NCBI GenBank assembly: GCA_963726715.1
Contig: CAVSDF010000010.1
Location: forward strand, 248,001 to 312,000
Source of the DNA: CAVSDF01 sp963726715
Lineage (GTDB): Bacteria; Bacteroidota; Rhodothermia; Rhodothermales; BA12
Length of the DNA: 64,000 nt
Reading direction: 5' to 3'
Shown here: positions 9,911 through 19,398 of the stretch, one piece after another
Layout of the letters: the number at the start of each line of letters is the position of its first letter
How positions within the stretch are numbered: the first letter of the stretch is position 1
Program-made: the position numbers and the translations under genes
Notes under the pieces: model-generated
What the model was told of the DNA's origin: nothing
Database searches by the model: none
Seen by the model: only the letters and a program-made list of their open reading frames with translations

Positions 9911-11410
9911 TCACCGCCCTTCGGCGAGGATCATATTCCAGTCGGTGGCGGCATCGTGAAGCGCCTCTCGGATCGGCTTGCCGTCCTTGAAGGCGCGCAG
10001 GAGTTCGACCTTGAGGGCCTCCTGCAGGCGGTTGTAGTTGGGCAGGCTCGGCTTGAGCGACCGCGCGCCCGCGAGTTGCGAGGCGCCGACGACGCGCGCC
10101 TGCGCTTCGAGCGGACCGGCGCCGGTGCCGGTCGTGTCGGGGATGCGGAAGAACGGATCGTCGAGGGCGGTCGTGACCGACGGGTAGACGGGCACGCGGC
10201 GGGCGAAGGCGAGCTGGTTGGCGGCGTTGGTGACGAAGGCCGCGAAGTCGGCGGCGGCGCGGGCGTTGGCGCTCTTGCGCGAGACGGCGAGGCTCATCAC
10301 GGCGAGGTTGCGCGCGCCGGATCGTCCGGTGAGGGCGGGGGCGACGGCGGTCGTCGCGTAGAGCGACGGGGCGTTCTCGCGGACGATCCGCAGGAACTGC
10401 GGGCCGCCGACGAAGAGCGCGATGGTGCCGCTCTGGTAGAGCTTCATCGCCGCCGCGTGGCCCTGCGTCAGGCTCTCGCGCGGCATCGCGCCCGCGCGGA
10501 ACGTCTCGCGCCAGCGCTCGAGAATCGCCGCCGCCTCGGGCGTGTCGAAGGCGGCGCGGCGCCCGTCGGGGGTGACGATCGGGATGCCCTCGGCCTGGAG
10601 CACCATCACGAGATCGCTCTCGGCGACGAGGTTGTAGAAGAAGGCGTAGTCGCCCGTCTTCCGGTGATACGCGTCGGCGAAGTCGAGGAGGCCGTCGAAG
10701 GTCGTCGGCACGCTGGCCGAGTCGATGCCGACGGCGGCGAGCTTGGCGCGGTCGTAGATGAGCACCTGCGTCGAGAGGTACCACGGCACGCCGTACGGGC
10801 CCGTCGGCGAGAGCGCGGGAGCGGCGGGAGCGCCGTCCACCGCACGACCGGCGCCCGGCGATCCGCTCACATCCACGATGAGAGGCGCCATCGCCGACGG
10901 CAGGTAGGTGCCGAGCGTCGGGGCGTCGAGGAGCGTATCGAGGCGCGCGAGGGCGCCGAGGCGCGCGTACTTGAGGACGTAGTCGGCGGGCAGGTTGACA
11001 ACGTCGGGCGCCTGCCCGGCGGCGATGGCGTTCAGGTACTTCTGCGTGATGCCCTCGTAGGGCACGTCGACCCAGCGGATCGTGATGCCGGGGTGCTCGG
11101 CCTCGTACCGGGCGATGAGGGGGCGGAAGTAGTCGTCGAAGGCGGGCGAGAGTTGGAGCGTCCAGAACTCGACCGTGTTCGGATCGCGCTCCTTGGGTCC
11201 GCACGCGGGAAGGAGCGCGGCGCAGAACGCCACGAGCGCGAGCGCGGCGACGGCCCGGAGCCTCCAGTTGCCGCTGCGCTCCCATCTGCCGCTGCGCGCT
11301 GCACGCGCTCCGCGGCGGTCCTCCCCGCAGCAGGGGAGGTGTCCCGAAGGGACGGAGGGAGCCGGGCCGGAGCCGCCGGTCGGCGAGGGGGAGGCAGGGC
11401 GGTCGGGCAT
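9911..11410 (-). CDS. ABC-type sugar solute-binding lipoprotein
   Basis: The protein is 499 residues from ATG 11410. A lipoprotein signal lies at residues 53-71 (VAALALVAFCAALLPAC) with lipobox Cys. The mature domain is a family-1 sugar-binding protein: VEFWTLQLSPAFDDYFRPLI, then FYNLVAESDLVMVLQAEGI, and FRAGAMPRESLTQGHAAAMKLYQSGTIALFVGG. It would deliver an oligosaccharide-like ligand to an inner-membrane ABC importer, but no permease or ATPase gene is in the window. The gene is last in the ten-gene operon, 7 bases after the hydrolase-like gene. The first ~52 residues before the signal core are abnormal: they are encoded by an intergenic-type repeat (11281-11395), so the signal n-region has been enlarged by about 42 residues. 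Confidence 0.88.
   Translation of the reverse strand: MPDRPASPSPTGGSGPAPSVPSGHLPCCGEDRRGARAARSGRWERSGNWRLRAVAALALVAFCAALLPACGPKERDPNTVEFWTLQLSPAFDDYFRPLIARYEAEHPGITIRWVDVPYEGITQKYLNAIAAGQAPDVVNLPADYVLKYARLGALARLDTLLDAPTLGTYLPSAMAPLIVDVSGSPGAGRAVDGAPAAPALSPTGPYGVPWYLSTQVLIYDRAKLAAVGIDSASVPTTFDGLLDFADAYHRKTGDYAFFYNLVAESDLVMVLQAEGIPIVTPDGRRAAFDTPEAAAILERWRETFRAGAMPRESLTQGHAAAMKLYQSGTIALFVGGPQFLRIVRENAPSLYATTAVAPALTGRSGARNLAVMSLAVSRKSANARAAADFAAFVTNAANQLAFARRVPVYPSVTTALDDPFFRIPDTTGTGAGPLEAQARVVGASQLAGARSLKPSLPNYNRLQEALKVELLRAFKDGKPIREALHDAATDWNMILAEGR
11281..11395 (-). repeat. Repeat element inside the 5' end of a coding region
   Basis: Read on the minus strand, the core GGACCGCCGCGGAGCGCGTG and the flanking GCAGCGCGCAGCGGCAG match the plus-strand copy at 12872-12955 almost exactly. 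Here it lies within the first codons of the solute-binding protein and keeps the frame open. A shorter relative is at 29280-29316. Confidence 0.7.
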
Positions 11411-11417
11411 CGGCGGG

Positions 11418-12821
11418 TCAGTACGGGGTCGGGCGGCCGCGCGGGTAGTCGCGGAGGGCGCGGCGCGTCACGTCCCAGAGGGCCGGGTCGCGCTCCAGGT
11501 GAACATAGTCGAAGACCATGACGCCGCCCGCCATCTCCAGCATCGCCCGCAGCGCGCGCTCGTAGTTCTCCGGTTTGCCTGCCATCGCGAACTGCTCGAC
11601 GTAGATGCTCGGGTGGACGACGGTCGCGCCGCGGACCTTGCGCGCCACGTCGCGGATCGACGATTCGACGCTGTACGTGCTGTCGCGGACGGTCGAGACG
11701 ACGTTGTCGAGGCCCGAGCGGCGGTTCGTCTCGGCAAGCTCTGCCGGCGTGACCTCGACGTAGTAGTTGCCGGTCATCAGGAAATCGAGCAGCGGCGCGT
11801 ACCCGCGCGTGCGGTACGACGGGAGCGCCCAGTCGAAGTCCTTGGCCGTGTCGTACTCGGGGCTGGCCCAGTTGACGCCGACTTCGTAGTACGCCGGGTA
11901 CCACGCGCCGACGTAGGTGGCGAAGGCGGTCGCCGGGTTCGCGGACTTGACGGTGGCGCGGGCGCGCCCGAAGAAGTCGTGGATGACCGACGCGCGCCAG
12001 TCGAGCCACTCGCGGAAGAGCGGCCCGCGCGCGGGCTTCGTCGGGTCGGACGAGCGCCGCATGATGTCCGACGGCCAGGTCCCGACCGGGCGGCCGAGGT
12101 AGGCCTCGAACTGGCGGCGCGTCTCGTCGGTGAAGTCCGAGTAGACGCCGTCGTAGCGTCCGCGGTCGATGATGGCGCCGTCGGGACGGTACCTCGTGGT
12201 CATCTCGCGGAGGATCGAGAGCGCGTAGTCCTGCGAGACGCGGCTGGCCGGGTTGACGAACGCGGCGTAGCTCGCCACGACGTTGACGGTCGGCTTGAGG
12301 CTGTCGCCGGGGGCGAGGAGCGTCGTCTGCCACTCGGGGTGGGTCGTGTAGACCGGCCCCGTCCGGAAGCTCTTGTGGCCCTCCGAGAACATGTTGGCCG
12401 CGAGGTGCACGCGCATCCCCAGCTCGTGCCCCTGCCGGACGCTCTGGCCGACGAAGTCGAAGTCGTCGCGCCGCGTGAAGCCGCCGAAGGTGCGCAGGCG
12501 CGGGGCAATCGAAGACGCGTAGAGCACCTCGCCCGAGAGCGGCTTGACGTCGACGACGATGTCGGTGAAGCCGGCGCTCGCGATGACGCGGAGGGCGGAG
12601 TCGAGGCGCGCGGGCGTGCCGAGGCGCGCGAAGTTGGCCGTCGCGTCGAGCCACAGGATGCGCGCGTCGCCCGGCATCGCGGGGGTCGTGGAGGCCGCCG
12701 CAGCGGGCGTCATCGTGGGCGCCGTCGTCGTGGACGGGCGCGGGGCCGCGCATCCGGCCGCGAGGCCGCCGGTGGCAAAGAGAACCGCGACCAGGGCCGC
12801 CGGGCGTGCGTGGTGCATCAT
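11418..12821 (-). CDS. Lipoprotein, family-10 glycosyl-hydrolase-like TIM barrel
   Basis: The protein is 467 residues from the double ATG at 12821. A lipoprotein signal (ALVAVLFATGGLAAGC) is followed by a Thr/Pro/Ala linker. The domain begins ARILWLDATANFARLG and goes on with ASAGFTDIVVDVKPLSGEV, GHELGMRVHLAANMF, THPEWQT and RYRPDGAIIDRGRYDG, the strand order seen in DUF187/GHL10-type hydrolases. The acidic residues in IIDRGRYDGVYSD are candidate catalytic or ligand-binding positions. It is related to the T9SS hydrolase-like protein at 24001-26520, so the locus carries two members. It lies between the FAD oxidoreductase and the solute-binding protein. Enzyme activity is inferred from fold only. 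Confidence 0.78.
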   Translation of the reverse strand: MMHHARPAALVAVLFATGGLAAGCAAPRPSTTTAPTMTPAAAASTTPAMPGDARILWLDATANFARLGTPARLDSALRVIASAGFTDIVVDVKPLSGEVLYASSIAPRLRTFGGFTRRDDFDFVGQSVRQGHELGMRVHLAANMFSEGHKSFRTGPVYTTHPEWQTTLLAPGDSLKPTVNVVASYAAFVNPASRVSQDYALSILREMTTRYRPDGAIIDRGRYDGVYSDFTDETRRQFEAYLGRPVGTWPSDIMRRSSDPTKPARGPLFREWLDWRASVIHDFFGRARATVKSANPATAFATYVGAWYPAYYEVGVNWASPEYDTAKDFDWALPSYRTRGYAPLLDFLMTGNYYVEVTPAELAETNRRSGLDNVVSTVRDSTYSVESSIRDVARKVRGATVVHPSIYVEQFAMAGKPENYERALRAMLEMAGGVMVFDYVHLERDPALWDVTRRALRDYPRGRPTPY

Positions 12822-12871
12822 CGCGTCAGTGAGTGTGGAAAGAAATAGACGGTGGAGAGCGCCGGAGCGGC

Positions 12872-12955
12872 AGCCCCCCGCCCTCCGGTCACCTCCCCCG
12901 CACGCGGGGCAGGACCGCCGCGGAGCGCGTGCAGCGCGCAGCGGCAGGTGGGGGA
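12872..12955 (+). repeat. Intergenic repeat, second copy
   Basis: This copy runs from CCCCCCGCCCTCCGG through CGGGGCAGGACCGCCGCGGA to GCGGCAGGTGGGGG and fills most of the 142-base gap between the FAD oxidoreductase and the hydrolase-like gene. It is inverted relative to the copy at 11281-11395 and shares its ends with the shorter element at 29280-29316. Confidence 0.7.
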
Positions 12956-12963
12956 CACGCGGC

Positions 12964-14394
12964 TCACAACCGCGCTCCGTGCGCGCGCAGGTGGTCGCGC
13001 AGGCGGACCCCATCGACGGCGCGGGGGGCGATGCCCTCACGAAGCGAGAGCGCCATCGCGCGGGCGGCGGCCTCGCCCATCGCCCGGCAGGTCGACTGGA
13101 TGCGGACGGCGCCCTGGGCCGCAAAATCCGCAGACAGCGCGCGTCCGGCGATGAGCAGGTGGTCGGCGGTCGTCGGCACGAGGCAGCGGTACGGCACTTC
13201 GTGGTACTCGCCGTCGGGCAGGCGCATCAGCTTGGCCGCCGTCTCGGTGCGGCGGTGCAGGTCGATCGGGTAGCAGTTGCGCGCGATGGCGTCGTCGAAC
13301 TTGCGCGCGGCGAAGAAGTCGTCGCTCGTGAGCACGTACTCGCCGACGATGCGCCGCGTCTCGCGCACGCCGACCTGCGTGGCGGTCTGCGTGACCGTCG
13401 CGCGGGCGCAGCCGGGCACGAAGCGGCGGAAGAAGGCGGCGTAGCGCGCAATCATCGCCCGCCCGCTCGTCGCCGCGTGGCTCAGGTGGAACGGGTTGGT
13501 GCCGTCGATGTGGGCGCGCAGGCGCGGGTTGTTGAAGGCGAGCTCGCCCGGACGCCCGCTCATCGTAAAGAACTGGACGTAGTTCAGGTCCTCCTCATCG
13601 AGCACGCCCGCCGCCACGCCCTCGCGGAAGATCGCTTCGAGCGGCCATCCGCGCCCGGCGACCATCGCGCCCGTGACGAGCGGGACGTCGCTCGACGCCT
13701 CCGCCGCAGGGGTCGATTCGGTGCGCCCGGCGCCTTCGACGAACGGCAGCAGGACGTCGAAATCGAGGTTGCCGAGCACGAAGCGGAAGCCGAGCGGCTG
13801 GTGCTCGCCGTCCTCGTCGCCCTCCATCACCGGCACGCCCGCCGCGACGGCCACATCGGCGTCTCCGGTCGCGTCGATCGTCCGGGCGGCCTCGACGGCG
13901 AAGAGGCCGCGCTTGCCGTGGAGCACCGCGCCGCGCACCTGCGCCCGTCCATCGACCGGATCGCCGACGAGCACGTCGACGAACGAGGTGAAGAAGAGCG
14001 CGCTCGCACCGGCATCCACGAGGAAGCGGTCGAGGACGACTTTCAGCCACTCAGGGTCAAACCAGCCTTCGTTGCCGTCCTTGAAGCGTCCGCTGTGGCC
14101 GTCGTCGCGCATGGCGGCGTTGACTTCGGCGTCGATGCCGCCGTTCAGGGGCACGCCGTCGATCTGGTTCGGCATCATCGGCGTCACGAGCGCGCCGGTC
14201 TGCGTGCCGCCGAGGAACGCCTGCGGCTCGACGACGAGCGTCGAGAGACCTTCGCGTCCGCCTGCAATCGCGGCAATCGCACCCGCCGTGCCGCCGCCGA
14301 CGACGAGCAGATCGACGCGCCGCATCACCGGAAGCGCCATGCCACGCCAGGTCGTCTCGCCAATCGGCGTCCAGTCCATCGAATCAGAAGTCAT
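12964..14394 (-). CDS. FAD-dependent oxidoreductase (PF12831-like)
   Basis: The protein is 476 residues. An FAD-binding Rossmann motif is near residue 30 (VDLLVVGGGTAGAIAAIAGG), followed by FLGGTQTGALVTPMM, the Gly-rich stretch usual in the xanthan-lyase-associated FAD family. A C-terminal flavin motif reads HLLIAGRALSADFAAQGAVR. No signal peptide is seen, so it should be cytoplasmic. Members of this family often sit in carbohydrate loci, where they are thought to oxidise a sugar or sugar derivative; the substrate here is unknown. It is 27 bases downstream of the small barrel gene and upstream of the hydrolase-like lipoprotein, consistent with one transcript. Confidence 0.85.
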   Translation of the reverse strand: MTSDSMDWTPIGETTWRGMALPVMRRVDLLVVGGGTAGAIAAIAGGREGLSTLVVEPQAFLGGTQTGALVTPMMPNQIDGVPLNGGIDAEVNAAMRDDGHSGRFKDGNEGWFDPEWLKVVLDRFLVDAGASALFFTSFVDVLVGDPVDGRAQVRGAVLHGKRGLFAVEAARTIDATGDADVAVAAGVPVMEGDEDGEHQPLGFRFVLGNLDFDVLLPFVEGAGRTESTPAAEASSDVPLVTGAMVAGRGWPLEAIFREGVAAGVLDEEDLNYVQFFTMSGRPGELAFNNPRLRAHIDGTNPFHLSHAATSGRAMIARYAAFFRRFVPGCARATVTQTATQVGVRETRRIVGEYVLTSDDFFAARKFDDAIARNCYPIDLHRRTETAAKLMRLPDGEYHEVPYRCLVPTTADHLLIAGRALSADFAAQGAVRIQSTCRAMGEAAARAMALSLREGIAPRAVDGVRLRDHLRAHGARL

Positions 14395-14421
14395 CTCCTC
14401 GTGTGTCGTGTCTCCGGGCGT

Positions 14422-15111
14422 TCACAGGCCCACTTTGAGGCCGAGTGAGAGCGTCGCGTACTGGAAGGTGCGGACGGGTTCGAGGCGGACGCGCTGCGTC
14501 TCCCACAGATCCGCCGGAAGCAGGTGATAGAGGGCGTCGCTGGAGATCGAGATGCGCGACGTGACCGGCACGTCGGCGCCCAGACCGGCGCTCAGGTGGC
14601 CGCTCCACTGCGCGCGGCGCGTCGTCTCGGGCAGCAGGCGGCTCGGGTAGCTGCCGCGCCGGTCGACCCAGTGCGAGAAGCCGCCACCGATGACGAAGCG
14701 CGTCCGGGCCGCGCCGATGCGGGCGAGCGGCTGCTGAAACCGCACCGCACCGCCGACGAGCGCGAGCGAGAGCGCGAGGCTGTCGCTGCTGATCGGGCCT
14801 GAGCCGACGCCGGTCGTGTCCGGCCCGAACGACACGTCGCCCTTGGGGAAGCGCAGGCCGCTGAGGCTCACTTCGAGGCCCCGCCCGCTGCCGACCGACC
14901 ATCCGAACCCGATCGAGCCGCTCGCGGTCGGGCCGAAGCGCGTCGAGAGGCCGTTCGTCGGGAGGATGCCGAGGCCGTCGACGCGCACGTAGCGCTCGGG
15001 GACGGCCTTCTGGGCGTGCGCGGCCGGGGTGGCGGCGGCCAGCACGGCGAGGGCGGCGGCGGCAGAGGCGACGCGGTGCGCGGCGCGGCGCAGGGACAGG
15101 GAATCGGGCAT
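14422..15111 (-). CDS. Small outer-membrane barrel-like protein
   Basis: The protein is 229 residues from ATG 15111, with a signal peptide (VASAAAALAVLAAATPAAHAQ). The mature part alternates polar and hydrophobic residues with Gly turns (ASGSIGFGWSVGSGRGLEVSLSG; FVIGGGFSHWVD; HLSAGLGADVPVTSRISIS) and ends in a strand, FQYATLSLGLKVGL. It resembles generic 8- to 10-strand outer-membrane proteins, and no specific family is recognised. It lies 53 bases after the related-looking gene at 15165 and 27 bases before the FAD oxidoreductase, within the minus-strand operon. A role in the glycan system is implied only by position. Confidence 0.75.
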   Translation of the reverse strand: MPDSLSLRRAAHRVASAAAALAVLAAATPAAHAQKAVPERYVRVDGLGILPTNGLSTRFGPTASGSIGFGWSVGSGRGLEVSLSGLRFPKGDVSFGPDTTGVGSGPISSDSLALSLALVGGAVRFQQPLARIGAARTRFVIGGGFSHWVDRRGSYPSRLLPETTRRAQWSGHLSAGLGADVPVTSRISISSDALYHLLPADLWETQRVRLEPVRTFQYATLSLGLKVGL

Positions 15112-15164
15112 CGGGCGGGGGTGCGTCACAATCACGGAGGTCGCAGGATCGGGAAGGCGGGCGG

Positions 15165-16010
15165 TCAGCGGATGGCGATGCCGAAGCTCATGCCGAGAAC
15201 GTCGTTGAAGGGGAGGCCTTTCTCGCGCCCGATCGTCACCTCTTTGAGGCCTGCGTCGGTGCGGCTGCGCTGCCAGAGGAAGTGCCGGAGGGAGACGCCG
15301 CCGACGGCGTGGACCATCCGCGTCAGACGAACGCGGGCGCCGATGCCCGCGTCGACGCCGAGGGCGAAGGCGGTCTTGTCGGGCGCGTCGTTGTCGAACG
15401 TGTAGCTGAACACGTAGGGCTGACCGGTCGTGCTGTCGGGGATCGACGGGTACGTGCGCGCCCAGAACTCGCGGAGGTAGAGCGTGCGGCGGCTCGTCGC
15501 GCCGACCGGACCGGCGCTCAGGCGCAGCGCGAGGCGTCCGCGGTCGATGTTGAGCGTCGGGGCGGCGCCGATGGTGAGGCCGTACGCGCGTTCGATGGGC
15601 CGCAGCTCGGCGTCGAAGTTGGGGTCGAGGCCGCGCACGCCGTTCGAGTTGTTGTACGAACGCTTCCAGTGCGCCCAGTCCCACCGGTCGACGGCGTCGC
15701 CGCGCAGGAGGATGCGGCCGGGGTCGCCGAGGGTCTGGTCGGCGCCGGGCGTGCGGAGACGGAAGCGGTCGGCGTCGATGGTCACGTTGAGACCGACGCG
15801 GCGGTCGGGCCAGATCTCGACGCGCACGCCGACGCCCTGCCCGCTCGCGCGGTCGAGGCTGTCTTTCTTCGTGAGCGCGAACGCGTTGCGCGCCGACACG
15901 CTGACCACGATGGGCAGCACGTCGGGACGCGGCACGCCCTGGGCGGCGGCGCCGGGTGCCATCGCAGCGGACGCAGTGGCGAGAGCGGCGGCGAACGCAG
16001 CCGCGCGCAT
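15165..16010 (-). CDS. Outer-membrane barrel-like protein, unknown function
   Basis: The protein is 281 residues from ATG 16010, which gives the compact signal peptide MRAAAFAAALATASAAMAPG ending AAAQ. In-frame starts at 16052, 16064 and 16076 would add a Met/Pro-rich leader. Mature sequence such as VGVRVEIWPDRRVGLNVTID and GVDAGIGARVRLTRMVHAVG has the alternation of outer-membrane strands, and the last strand is DVLGMSFGIAIR. No family recognised. It follows the PorV gene by 156 bases on the same strand and precedes another small barrel gene. Confidence 0.72.
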   Translation of the reverse strand: MRAAAFAAALATASAAMAPGAAAQGVPRPDVLPIVVSVSARNAFALTKKDSLDRASGQGVGVRVEIWPDRRVGLNVTIDADRFRLRTPGADQTLGDPGRILLRGDAVDRWDWAHWKRSYNNSNGVRGLDPNFDAELRPIERAYGLTIGAAPTLNIDRGRLALRLSAGPVGATSRRTLYLREFWARTYPSIPDSTTGQPYVFSYTFDNDAPDKTAFALGVDAGIGARVRLTRMVHAVGGVSLRHFLWQRSRTDAGLKEVTIGREKGLPFNDVLGMSFGIAIR

Positions 16011-16166
16011 CGGAAACGGGCGCGTCGCGGAAGGCAGCGTCACGGGAGACATCGCAGGGGGCATCACAGGCAGCATCGGCAGAGCGGGCGAAGGGGCGCC
16101 GCGCAAGGGGCGGCGGGCAGGAGACGGCGGGCGGCGCGGACAGGCGTCCGCCCGCGCGTGACGGCG

Positions 16167-17234
16167 TCAGAGGCGGGCGCGAAGGGCGACGCCGACGGTC
16201 GATTTCAGATCACCGAACGACGTGTACGCCACGTCGAGGCCGACGCGCTCGCCGAGGCCGTCGAACGAAGCGCCGAGCGAAAGGCCTTCCGACGAGAGCG
16301 CAGTCACACCGGTCGACCCGACTTTCAGGCCATAGCCTGCGCGAATCGTGACGGCCTGCACGGGCAGGTACTCGGCGGCCATCCGGAACTCCTCCGGCCC
16401 GTTGTTCGGGTGGTGGAACTCGGCCTGCGTGGTCAACTGCCCGATCCGGCTCGACGGCGGAAGCGCGTCGTAGCTCGCGCCGAGGCGCACCGACGAGGGC
16501 ATCTTGAAGGTGTTGCCGATGTATTTGGCCTCACGTCCGAAGTTCTGCACGGTCCCGCCGATGCGGAGGCCGGTGAGCGGCGTGCGGAAGCTGAGGCCGA
16601 GGTCGAAGACGACGGCGCTCGCGTCGTAGACGTCGATGGACTCGCGGACGTACTTGGCCGTCGCGCCGAACGAGAACCGGTCGGTCATCTGCCGCGCGTA
16701 CGAGAGGCCGCCGACGAGTGCGTTGGCCGAAAAGGTGCCGTCGCGCGTGAAGGTGCCGTCGGCGCTCGCGCCCGAGTTCGACGTGCGCTCGATGGTGCCG
16801 TAGTCGAGGTAGGCGACCGAGACGGCGAGGGCGCCGAAGTTGCCGAAGTTGTGGCTGATGGCCGTCGACGAGAGCTGCGTGTCGCCGAGGTAGCGCGTCG
16901 ACCCGACCGTGACGCCGGTCGTGCGGGCGTCGGTGAAGCCGAGACCCGCCGGGTTGACGAACGCCGCATCGGCCCCGTCGACGCCGAGCGCGCGGGTGTC
17001 GCCGCGCCCGGAGGCGCGGAGCGAGAGCGGGAGTTCGAGGATGGCGAAGCCGGTCGTCCCGTACTTCTGGAAGTCGCCGGTGCCCGTCGGCAGCGTCTGC
17101 GCGGACGCGCCGGGGGCTGCCACGAGAGCGGCGGCGGCGGCGAGCACGAGTGAGGTGCGGCAGAGGGAAGAGCGCGTCATCATCGGCGGGAGCATCGGGG
17201 GATGCATCGGCTGTGGCATCTGAAAAGACCTCAT
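16167..17234 (-). CDS. PorV/PorQ family outer-membrane protein
   Basis: The protein is 355 residues. A signal peptide lies at about residues 20-46 (SLVLAAAAALVAAPGASAQ). The N-terminal block FQKYGTTGFAILELPLSLRA is followed by GRGDTRALGVDGADAAFVNPAGLGF, the 'A-x-x-NPAG' signature of PorV/PorQ-type barrels. The chain ends in SFGDLKSTVGVALRARL. In type IX secretion PorV binds cargo sorting domains and hands them to the attachment complex at the outer membrane. Its place just after a T9SS-cargo gene, with start and stop overlapping by four bases (ATGA at 17231-17234), fits a dedicated partner for the locus cargo. The overlap supports ATG 17234, although the shorter start at 17183 would place the signal peptide nearer the N-terminus. 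Confidence 0.85.
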   Translation of the reverse strand: MRSFQMPQPMHPPMLPPMMTRSSLCRTSLVLAAAAALVAAPGASAQTLPTGTGDFQKYGTTGFAILELPLSLRASGRGDTRALGVDGADAAFVNPAGLGFTDARTTGVTVGSTRYLGDTQLSSTAISHNFGNFGALAVSVAYLDYGTIERTSNSGASADGTFTRDGTFSANALVGGLSYARQMTDRFSFGATAKYVRESIDVYDASAVVFDLGLSFRTPLTGLRIGGTVQNFGREAKYIGNTFKMPSSVRLGASYDALPPSSRIGQLTTQAEFHHPNNGPEEFRMAAEYLPVQAVTIRAGYGLKVGSTGVTALSSEGLSLGASFDGLGERVGLDVAYTSFGDLKSTVGVALRARL

Positions 17235-19325
17235 CGAACGATGGCGAGTTTGCCGGTCTTCGAGCGCCCGTCAGGCGTTTCGACCGAGTAGAGGTAGATG
17301 CCACTTTCGACGAACAGCTCGCCGTCGGTCTGCTGGTTCCAGCGGGCGATCCCCGATTCTTCCGTGTGGCGGATCGTGGCGACGAGCGTGCCGCGCATCG
17401 TGTAGATGCGGATGAGCGACGGCGAGGGCACGTTGACGAACTGGATCTGGTCTTCGAGGCCCGGCGTGCTCGTGCCCGATCCCTGCACAAACGGATTCGG
17501 CACGACGAGCACGTCGGAGAGGTCGTCGGCCTTCGGGATGGTCGTCGAGAACGGGTCGATGGAGCGGTTGGCGAAGAGGCTCGATTCGAGCACCGGCACG
17601 CGGTTCGAGTTGGCGGTCTCCGGGAATCGCGCGGCGAGGTTGGGGGGCCACGTCGCGTGGCCGGTGTCGTAGGCGGTGAGGGCGTAGTAGTAGGCGTTGC
17701 CGATGCGCGCCGTCGTGTCGGTGACGGTGTAGGTGTCGCCACTCAGGAACGCCGCGTCGCCCTTCTTCACGTCTTTCACGACCGTCCACGGGCCGATCGG
17801 CAGGTACGACGACCGGTAGAGGCGGTAGCCGACGAGGTCGGCGGCTTCGGTGCCGGTGTAGTCGGGGTCGAGGGCGCCGTCGTAGCGGTTCTTCCACGCG
17901 ATCGTGTTGCCGACCTTCGACGGGTCGGTCGGGTTGGCGAAGAGCGAGACGGTGAACGGCGGCGCGGGGGGCGGGTCGGGTACGTTGTAGCGGTTCGCGT
18001 AGGCGAACTGCGCCCGCGCGGCACTGGCGTTGAAGGCCGAGAGGCCCTTTTGCGCGATCGTGCTCGCGTTCTCGATGGTCAGGCTCGTCGCCTCGGCGTA
18101 GGTGGCGCCGCCGATGGCCTCGGCGTAGGCGATGACGACCGAGTCGCCGGGCGCGAGGTCCCACGGCCCCATCGCCATCATCGACCAGATGCGGTTCTTG
18201 CCGAAGATCGTCGACGACGGGTTGTTGGTCGCGTTGAGGGCGGTCCGCGGGTCGCGGAGGACGCCGTACTGGAGGTCGAAGCCGGACTTGCCGACGAGCG
18301 GCCCCTGCTGGTCCTGGTTGGGGTCGGCGGGGAGCCAGGCGTAGTTGGTGATCTGGTTCGTCTGCCCGGCCTTGTTGCGCGAGACGTTGAGGACCTGGAT
18401 GCCGGTGTAGGCGGGCGCGAGGAACTCCCCGCCGCCCTTGAGGCCGTTCGGGCCGAAGCCCGCGCGCCAGCCGTGCGACTCGTTGGCCTCGGCGCGTCTC
18501 GGGCTGATCGACACTCCAACCGGTGAGCAGGCGCTGCACCGGGTTGAAGAAGAAGCGCGTGTTGCGCGCGCCCGACGAGAGCTGCGGGAAGAGCACGCGG
18601 TGGCTGCGGTCGTTCATCGCGAACGCCCACGTGCCCATCGCCACGGCGTCGTAGATCGTCGAGTCGGCGATGTTCTTGATCGTGTACTCGACGAGGATGT
18701 AGTTCTGCTCGCGCTCGTAGCTGCCCCACTGCCGCACCTCGCGCCGCACGCGGATCGGGTTCTGACGGTCGCCCGCGTACTGCGGCGTCCAGGCCGTGTT
18801 GCGCTCCCACGTCGAGCGGATCAGGTCTTCCGCCTCGTTCCGGTTGGTGGCGAGAAACTGGTTTCCGTTCTCGCCGAAGACCTTGCGGTGCTCGGTGACG
18901 CGGTACTTGGAGTCGAGCTCCGGGTTGGTGCTCGTCGAGTAGATGGCGAAGTCGTCGATGGCGATGACCTTGCCGCGCGAGTCTTTGGCCGAGAAGTAGA
19001 GGCCGCCGGTGAGCAGGTGCGAGGCCGGGCCGCCGACGTCGGTTTGCAGGCGCTCGTAGGCGTATCCGGGCCAGTCCATCCCGACGTCCACGCGGCGCCA
19101 GTTGTTGAAGGGCGCGGCGGTCTTGGCGTAGTAGTAGCTGTTCCAGAGCTGCCCGCGTTGCAGGTACAGGAGCGGCCCGCCGACGACCTGCGCCGATGCG
19201 GCGGGCGCCACGAGCGCCGAAACGCCCACGGCGACTGGCAGCACGGCGACTGGCAGCACGGCGAGGGCCGCGGCAGCGATCCGCACGGCGGGAAGGCGGG
19301 AGAGGAGACGTCGGGTGGCGGTCAT
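17231..19325 (-). CDS. T9SS-secreted protein with C-terminal sorting domain (one frame break)
   Basis: ATG 19325 opens a signal peptide (ALAVLPVAVLPVAVGVSALVAPAASAQ) that contains an in-frame 15-base tandem duplication at 19228-19257. The mature protein, about 650 residues, has no catalytic motif I recognise; the middle has fibronectin-like text (VGYRLYRSSYLPIGPW; AYYYALTAYDTGH). The end is a type A T9SS sorting domain: DVLVVPNPFVQG, then LIRIYTMRGTLVATI and SGIYLYSVETPDGRSKTGKLAIVR. The frame breaks near 18505-18525, and joining LLTGWSV to SISPRRAEANE restores continuity. It sits between the TonB receptor upstream (73-base gap) and PorV. It is probably a surface-attached binding protein for the locus substrate. 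Confidence 0.82.
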
Positions 19326-19398
19326 AAGACGGTCGGGCGCGGAGAGGCGGCGGGCACGGACGAGGGCGCGGCGGGGACGAATGCCCTGCCGCACGGGG

